A DNA stretch of 64,000 nucleotides from Dankookia rubra (lineage in GTDB: Bacteria > Pseudomonadota > Alphaproteobacteria > Acetobacterales > Acetobacteraceae). The translations under genes were made by a program, and so were the position numbers. Shown here one piece after another: positions 59,034-64,000 of the stretch (its first letter is position 1; each line of letters starts with the position of its first letter). The stretch is from positions 186,001-250,000 of the forward strand of contig NZ_SMSJ01000004.1 of the NCBI RefSeq assembly GCF_004355005.1. The letters run 5' to 3'. The notes under the pieces are model-generated. The model was not told the origin of the DNA, made no database searches, and saw nothing but the letters and a program-made list of their open reading frames with translations.

Positions 59034-61586
59034 ATGGGAACATTGCCGGAACCTTTTGCCGCCTGGTTCGCCGGGCGCGGCTGGACGCCCCGGGCGCACC
59101 AGATTGCCCTGTGGCGCGCGGCGGAGGCGGGGCGATCCGCCCTGCTGGTGGCCCCGACCGGCGGCGGCAAGACCCTGGCAGGGTTCCTGCCCAGCCTGAT
59201 GGACTTGGCGGCGCGGCCGCGCCCTGGCCTGCATACCCTTTATGTCTCCCCGTTGAAGGCGCTGGCGGTCGACATCGCCCGCAACCTCATGGCCCCGGTC
59301 GATGATCTGTCGCTGCCCATCCGGATCGAGACCCGCACCGGCGACACCCCGCAGAACCGGCGGACCAGGCAGCGGGAGGATCCGCCGAACATCCTGCTGA
59401 CCACGCCGGAGAGCCTGCTGCTGCTGCTGGCGAACCCCGAGGCGAGCGAGTTTTTCGCCGGGCTCGGCGCGGTGGTGGTGGACGAGATCCACGCGCTGGC
59501 AGGCAGCAAGCGGGGCGACCAGCTGGCGCTCGGCCTGGCGCGGCTCGGGCGCTTGGCGCCGGCGGCGCGGCGGGTCGGGCTGTCCGCCACGGTGGCGCAT
59601 CCGGAGCCGCTGCGCGCCTTCCTCTCGCCCAGCGGCGACCCCGCCGATGTCCGGCTGGTGCAGGTCCGCGGCGGCGCCGCGCCGCAGCTGTCCGTGCAGC
59701 TGCCGGAGGGGCGGCTGCCCTGGGGCGGCCATATGGGCCTCGCCTCCGCCCCCGACATCTACCGCCGCATCCGCGAAGCTGAGGTCACCATCGTCTTCGT
59801 CAACACCCGCGCCCAGGCGGAGCTGGTCTTCCAGGCGCTGTGGCGGCTGAACGACGCGGTGCTGCCAATCGCCCTCCATCACGGCAGCCTGACCGTCGAG
59901 CAGCGCCGCAAGGTGGAAGCGGCGATGAGCGACGGGAAGCTGCGCGCGGTGGTCGCCACCGCGTCGCTCGACCTCGGCATCGACTGGGGCGCGGTGGACC
60001 AGGTGATCCAGGTCGGCGCACCGAAGGGCGTCGCCCGGCTGCTGCAGCGGGTCGGCCGCGCCAACCACCGGATGGACGAGCCCTCCCAGGCCGTGCTGGT
60101 GCCGGCCAACCGCTTCGAGGTGATCGAATGCACCGCGGCGATCCAGGCGGTGCGGCACGAGGAGCTGGACGGCGACCCGCCGCGGCCAGGCGGGCTCGAC
60201 GTGCTGGCGCAGCACCTGCTGGCCATGGCCTGCGCCGGGCCCTTCCACCCGGACGACCTCTTCGCCGAGGTCACCCGCGCCGCGCCCTATGCCGCGCTGA
60301 CCCGCCGCGATTTCGACGACACGCTGCGCTTCGTCGAGGACGGCGGCTATGCGCTGCGCGTCTATGAGCGCTTCCGTAAGCTGTTCCGCGATGCGGAAGG
60401 CCTGGTGCATGTGCGGGACCAGCGCGTCGCGCGGCAGCTCAGGATGAACCTCGGCACCATCGTCGAGACGCCGATGGTCAAGGTGCGCCTACGCGGCGGC
60501 CCGGTGCTGGGCGAGGTCGAGGAATGGTTCGTCTCGACCCTCGAGCCCGGCGACAACTTCATGTTCGCGGGGCAGGCGCTGCGCTTCGAGGCGCTGGACG
60601 CGATGAGCGCCGTCGTCTCGCGTGGCGGCGAGTGCGAGCTGCGCGTCCCGACCTATGCCGGCGCGCGCCTGCCGCTCTCCACCTGGCTGGCCGCCCGGGT
60701 GCGGGAGATCCTGCACGACCCGCGGAAATGGCGCCTGCTGCCCGACCCCGTGCGCGACTGGCTGCGGCTACAGCAGAAGCGCTCGGCGCTGCCCGATCGC
60801 GACGGGCTGCTGGTCGAGACATTCCCGCGCGGCGGCCGCTGGTTCATGGTCGCCTATTGCTTCGAGGGGCGGCTCGCACACCAGACGCTGGGAATGCTGG
60901 TGACCAAGCGCATGGAGCGCATGGGCTATGCGCCGATCGGCTATCTGGCCACCGACTATGTCATCGCCACCTGGTCGGCCTTCGAGCCGGCCGAGGTGGA
61001 ACCCCTGTTCGAGGAGGACATCCTCGGCGAGGACCTCGAGGAATGGATGGCCGAGAGCTCCATGCTCCGCCGCACCTTCCGCAACATCGCCACCATTGCC
61101 GGGCTGATCGAGAAGAACCATCCCGGGCAGGAGAAATCCGGCCGCCAGATGACCATGAACTCCGACCTGATCTACGACGTGCTGCGCAAGCACGAACCCG
61201 ACCACGTGCTGCTGCGCGCGACGCGGCAGGAGGCCGCGGGCGGCCTGACCGACGTCGCCCGCATCGGCTTGGTTCTGGCCCGCGCGAAGGGCCGCATCCG
61301 CCATATGCGGCTCGACCGCGTCTCTCCCCTCGCGGTCCCGGCGCTGATCGAGGAAGGCCGCGAATGGGTCGCCGGCGGCGCCGAGGATGCGCTGCTGGCC
61401 GAGGCGGCCGCGCTGGTGGACGACGTCACCGATGGCGACGAGGTCTTCGCCGGCCTGCTGGCCGATGTCACCGAGGGCGTGCGGGTGCGTGCCGGCGTGG
61501 TGGACAAGCCGCGCCACAAGCGCCCGGACAAGCCCCGCTACAACCGCTTCGTCCGCAGCGCCCCGAAGAGCGTGACTGGCGCATGA
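59034..61586 (+). CDS. Ligase-associated DEXH-box helicase (Lhr-Core type)
   Basis: An 850-residue superfamily-2 helicase: Walker A at about 40-47 (APTGGGKT), DEIH box at 150-153 (VVVDEIHALAGSKRG), SATVAHPE (motif III), IVFVNTRAQAEL and LQRVGRANHR (motif VI). The long C-terminal part (LVETFPRGGRWFMVAYCFEG, HPGQEKSGRQ) is the Lhr winged-helix/beta-barrel core. It remodels damaged DNA for the ligase/exonuclease partners. It starts at 59034, 52 bp after the kinase gene, and overlaps the phosphoesterase by ATGA. Confidence 0.94.
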   Translation: MGTLPEPFAAWFAGRGWTPRAHQIALWRAAEAGRSALLVAPTGGGKTLAGFLPSLMDLAARPRPGLHTLYVSPLKALAVDIARNLMAPVDDLSLPIRIETRTGDTPQNRRTRQREDPPNILLTTPESLLLLLANPEASEFFAGLGAVVVDEIHALAGSKRGDQLALGLARLGRLAPAARRVGLSATVAHPEPLRAFLSPSGDPADVRLVQVRGGAAPQLSVQLPEGRLPWGGHMGLASAPDIYRRIREAEVTIVFVNTRAQAELVFQALWRLNDAVLPIALHHGSLTVEQRRKVEAAMSDGKLRAVVATASLDLGIDWGAVDQVIQVGAPKGVARLLQRVGRANHRMDEPSQAVLVPANRFEVIECTAAIQAVRHEELDGDPPRPGGLDVLAQHLLAMACAGPFHPDDLFAEVTRAAPYAALTRRDFDDTLRFVEDGGYALRVYERFRKLFRDAEGLVHVRDQRVARQLRMNLGTIVETPMVKVRLRGGPVLGEVEEWFVSTLEPGDNFMFAGQALRFEALDAMSAVVSRGGECELRVPTYAGARLPLSTWLAARVREILHDPRKWRLLPDPVRDWLRLQQKRSALPDRDGLLVETFPRGGRWFMVAYCFEGRLAHQTLGMLVTKRMERMGYAPIGYLATDYVIATWSAFEPAEVEPLFEEDILGEDLEEWMAESSMLRRTFRNIATIAGLIEKNHPGQEKSGRQMTMNSDLIYDVLRKHEPDHVLLRATRQEAAGGLTDVARIGLVLARAKGRIRHMRLDRVSPLAVPALIEEGREWVAGGAEDALLAEAAALVDDVTDGDEVFAGLLADVTEGVRVRAGVVDKPRHKRPDKPRYNRFVRSAPKSVTGA

Positions 61587-62308
61587 CCCCCGCCCCGCTG
61601 CACGTGGCCGGGGAGCGGCTGATGCTCGACCCCGCCGGGCTGCTCGCCTGGCCGGCGCGGAAGACCCTGGTGGTCGGCGACCTGCACCTGGAGAAGGGCA
61701 GCCACTTCGCCCAAGGCGGCCGCATGGTGCCGCCCTACGACACCCGGGAGACGCTGCACAAATTGCAACTGGCGCTGCGCCGCTGGCGGCCGGCCCGGCT
61801 GGTCGCGCTCGGCGACAGCTTCCACGATGCCGGCGGCTCCGGTCGCATGGCGGCGGAGGATGCGGCGCTGCTGCACCGGCTGCTGGCGGGGATCGAGATG
61901 GTCTGGGTGCTCGGCAACCACGACCCCGTCCCGCCCACCGGCCTGCCCGGCACGGCGGTCGAGGAATTGCAGGACGGCAAGCTGGTCTTCCGGCACGAGG
62001 CGCGGCGCGGCCCGGTGAAGCCGACCGAGATCTCCGGCCATTTCCATCCCAAGGCCACCATGCCGACCCGCTGCGGCGGCGTGACCCGGCCCTGCTTCAT
62101 CGCCGATGCCTGGCGCGTCATGCTGCCGGCCTTCGGCGCCTATACCGGCGGGCTCGATGCCGGCGACCCGGCGATCGCCGGTCTCTTCCCGCGCGGGGCA
62201 CGGGTGTTCCTGCTGGGCAGCGACCGCTGCTACAGCATGCCGGTCGCGCCGGGCCGGGCTAAGCGGCCGGCGGCGGGCAACGAGGCCGCGGGTACCGCCG
62301 CCGGGTGA
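61583..62308 (+). CDS. pdeM: Ligase-associated metallophosphoesterase
   Basis: A 241-residue calcineurin-like phosphoesterase with all binuclear metal motifs: GDLHLEKGSHF, LGDSFHD, LGNHDP and SGHFHPKA. It belongs to the PdeM family that accompanies Lhr helicases. Its ATG overlaps the helicase stop (ATGA). It likely processes nucleic-acid ends or nucleotides during repair. The C-terminus (PAAGNEAAGTAAG) is a short low-complexity tail. The photolyase follows after 118 bp. Confidence 0.92.
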   Translation: MTPAPLHVAGERLMLDPAGLLAWPARKTLVVGDLHLEKGSHFAQGGRMVPPYDTRETLHKLQLALRRWRPARLVALGDSFHDAGGSGRMAAEDAALLHRLLAGIEMVWVLGNHDPVPPTGLPGTAVEELQDGKLVFRHEARRGPVKPTEISGHFHPKATMPTRCGGVTRPCFIADAWRVMLPAFGAYTGGLDAGDPAIAGLFPRGARVFLLGSDRCYSMPVAPGRAKRPAAGNEAAGTAAG

Positions 62309-62425
62309 CCGCAGGGCCGCGCCGGCCCATTCGGGTCGGCGCGACGCGGGACCCCTGCGGGGCAACCTGCCGCCGCACCGCCGGCGGAGTGTCGCGTTTC
62401 GCGCCGGGCACCCTACATAGGCGCG

Positions 62426-63907
62426 ATGGACAGCCCCGCCTTGCTCTGGTTCCGCCAGGACCTGCGCCTCGCCGACAACCCAGCGCTGCAGGCGGTCGCC
62501 GACCGGCCGTTGCTGCCGGTCTTTGTGCTGGACGATGCCGCGGCCGGGCGCTGGGCGCCGGGCGCTGCCTCCCGCTGGTGGCTGCGGCAATCGCTCGAGG
62601 CGCTGGGGCGCGACCTCGCCGCGCGCGGCACGCCGCTGCTGCTGGTGCGCGGCCGCGCCGAGATCGTCATCCCGGCGCTCGCCGCCGCGATCGGCGCGCC
62701 CGAGGTCTTGGCCGGGCGGCTCTACCAGCCCTGGGCGCGGGAGCGCGACCGCCGGGTGGCCGAGGCGCTGGAAGTCGCCGGCCGCCGGCTGCGCCTCCTC
62801 ACCTCCTCCCTGCTGCGGGACCCGGCCCGGGTGATGAGCGGCAGCGGCAGGCCCTATGCCGTCTACACGCCCTTCGCTAAGGCGGTGGCGGCGATGGGCG
62901 AGCCGGACTTCCCCATCCTGCCGCCGGCCCGGCTGCGCCCGGTCGCCGCGCCGCCGCCGGGAGATACGCTCGACAGCCTGGCGCTCTACCCGGTGGCCGG
63001 CGAGCCTGATTGGGCGGCGGATTTTCCGGCGCTCTGGACCCCGGGCGAGGCCGGCGCGCAGGCCCGCCTCGCCCGCTTTGTGGCCGGGCCGGTCAGCGGC
63101 TATGCGGCGCAGCGCAATGATCCCGGCACCGAGGGCACCTCCGGCCTCTCGCCGCACCTCCACTGGGGCGAACTCTCGCCGCGCCAGGTCTGGCACGCGG
63201 TGCGCCAGGCGCAGCCGGGCGAGCTTTCGCAGCCCTGGCCATTCCTGTCGGAGATCCTCTGGCGGGAATTCTCCTATCACCTGCTCTGGCACCGGCCGGA
63301 GATGCCCGACCGGGCGCTGCGCGAGCGTTTCGCCGGCTTTCCCTGGCAGCCGGATGCCGCCCTGCTGCGCGCTTGGCAGCGCGGGCGGACCGGCTACCCG
63401 ATCGTCGATGCCGGCATGCGGCAGCTCTGGCATTACGGCTGGATGCACAACCGGGTCCGCATGATCGCCGCATCCCTCCTAGTGAAGCACCTGCTGCAGC
63501 CTTGGCAGGCCGGCGCCGCCTGGTTCTGGGACACGCTGGTGGATGCCGACCTCGCTTCCAACAGCGCCTCCTGGCAATGGATCGCCGGCAGCGGCAGCGA
63601 TGCGGCGCCCTATTTCCGCGTCTTCAACCCCGTGCTGCAGGGCGAGAAATTCGACCCGGCCGGCCGCTATGTCCGCCGCTTCGTGCCGGAACTCGCGGCG
63701 CTGCCGGGCAAGTGGCTGCACCAGCCCTGGAAGGCACCGGCCGAGGTGCTGCGCGGCGCCGGCGTCATCCTCGGCCGCGACTATCCGGGCCCTGTCATCG
63801 CCCATGCCGCGGGCCGCGCGCGGGCCCTCGCGGCCTTCGCCGCGCTCCGCGCCGGCGGCCACGGCCTGGGCGACACCACAGGGGACAGCATGGACCCCGC
63901 GGCATGA
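62426..63907 (+). CDS. phrB: Deoxyribodipyrimidine photolyase (class I)
   Basis: A 493-residue blue-light DNA repair enzyme that splits cyclobutane pyrimidine dimers using FADH-. The N-terminal Rossmann antenna domain (LLWFRQDLRLADNPAL) precedes the FAD domain: EGTSGLSPHLHWGELSPRQVW, WREFSYHLLWHRPEM, IVDAGMRQLWHYGWMHNRVR and the C-terminal WFWDTLVDADLASNSASWQW and FNPVLQGEKFDPAG, which are FAD- and substrate-contacting motifs. It extends the repair cluster on the plus strand. The next gene starts inside its stop codon. Confidence 0.96.
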   Translation: MDSPALLWFRQDLRLADNPALQAVADRPLLPVFVLDDAAAGRWAPGAASRWWLRQSLEALGRDLAARGTPLLLVRGRAEIVIPALAAAIGAPEVLAGRLYQPWARERDRRVAEALEVAGRRLRLLTSSLLRDPARVMSGSGRPYAVYTPFAKAVAAMGEPDFPILPPARLRPVAAPPPGDTLDSLALYPVAGEPDWAADFPALWTPGEAGAQARLARFVAGPVSGYAAQRNDPGTEGTSGLSPHLHWGELSPRQVWHAVRQAQPGELSQPWPFLSEILWREFSYHLLWHRPEMPDRALRERFAGFPWQPDAALLRAWQRGRTGYPIVDAGMRQLWHYGWMHNRVRMIAASLLVKHLLQPWQAGAAWFWDTLVDADLASNSASWQWIAGSGSDAAPYFRVFNPVLQGEKFDPAGRYVRRFVPELAALPGKWLHQPWKAPAEVLRGAGVILGRDYPGPVIAHAAGRARALAAFAALRAGGHGLGDTTGDSMDPAA

Positions 63908-64000
63908 TCGATGCCGCCACCGCCGACCTGCGCCGGCGCGGCTTCGCCGGGCTGCGCGTGGTGGGCGACGTGCACGGCGACGCGGTGGGGTTCGCCCATG
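63904..64000 (+). CDS. Metallophosphoesterase, N-terminal fragment
   Basis: Thirty-two codons at the right edge (ATG overlapping the photolyase stop): MIDAATADLRRRGFAGLRVV then GDVHGDAVGFAH. GDVHG is the first metal-binding motif of calcineurin-like phosphoesterases, such as diadenosine tetraphosphatases. The rest lies outside the window, so substrate and full identity are open. Confidence 0.75.
   Translation, partial: MIDAATADLRRRGFAGLRVVGDVHGDAVGFAH

Noticed and set aside
58365-60410. A 681-codon minus-strand open frame opposite the kinase and helicase
   Set aside because: It lies antisense to conserved helicase motifs and has a low-complexity product.

Overview
The window is very GC-rich chromosomal DNA. 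It suggests a free-living alphaproteobacterium, most likely of the Acetobacteraceae (Roseomonas-like). The clues are tripartite-tricarboxylate (Bug) receptors beside acyl-CoA and amidohydrolase genes, an alphaproteobacterial-type L36, frequent GTG starts and ATGA-type gene overlaps. The family assignment is inference; no rRNA is present. I see no prophage, insertion sequence, CRISPR array or plasmid gene. One tRNA (Val, GAC) is present.

Layout. 1-2.1 kb: glycolate oxidase glcD/glcE (minus strand) and a small secreted protein. 2.1-6.5 kb: a gene-free repeat-bearing stretch, rpmJ with its own promoter, an atypical acyl-CoA dehydrogenase, then a peroxide-defence locus (oxyR divergent from ahpC-ahpD). 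6.5-11.2 kb: an EAL phosphodiesterase, an exported metallo-beta-lactamase-fold hydrolase, a hydroxyacid dehydrogenase and an SDR. 11.3-21.6 kb: a catabolic block on the plus strand (M20 amidohydrolase, hyuA, hyuB, a PQQ alcohol dehydrogenase with haem domain, a Bug receptor, an N-acyl-D-amino-acid deacylase). 21.9-27.3 kb: a ThDP enzyme, then an iron operon (Fur-type box, TonB receptor, PepSY protein, small membrane protein). 27.5-30.9 kb: acyl-CoA dehydrogenase, Bug receptor, CoA-transferase. 31.1-36.1 kb: lytic transglycosylase, a probable small RNA with a strong terminator, N-formylglutamate amidohydrolase, tRNA-Val, a thiolase plus OB-fold pair, and a second hydrolase. 36.1-39.2 kb: chemoreceptor and flavin reductase.

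39.3-49 kb is the most unusual part. An iron ABC permease has a Fur-like palindrome lying across its start codon. After it comes a plus-strand cluster: a histidine kinase whose N-terminus reproduces the plant ethylene-receptor binding domain, a stand-alone receiver, a penicillin-acylase-family lipoprotein and a GH3 acyl-acid-amido synthetase-like enzyme. Facing it is a minus-strand iron operon (ferric-binding protein, bacterioferritin-associated ferredoxin, bacterioferritin) behind a matching iron box. 49.2-54.9 kb: a GMC dehydrogenase with its small subunit, a glyoxalase-fold protein, a ribbon-helix-helix protein, an HpcH-type aldolase and a TPR protein. 55.1-64 kb: a DNA-repair locus (ATP-dependent ligase and exonuclease on minus; Lhr-type helicase, phosphoesterase and photolyase on plus) with a PAS histidine kinase between the two halves.

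Three iron boxes of similar sequence tie the TonB receptor, the permease and the import/storage operon into one likely regulon. A family of nested palindromes recurs at 11.2, 30.9 and 49.2 kb.
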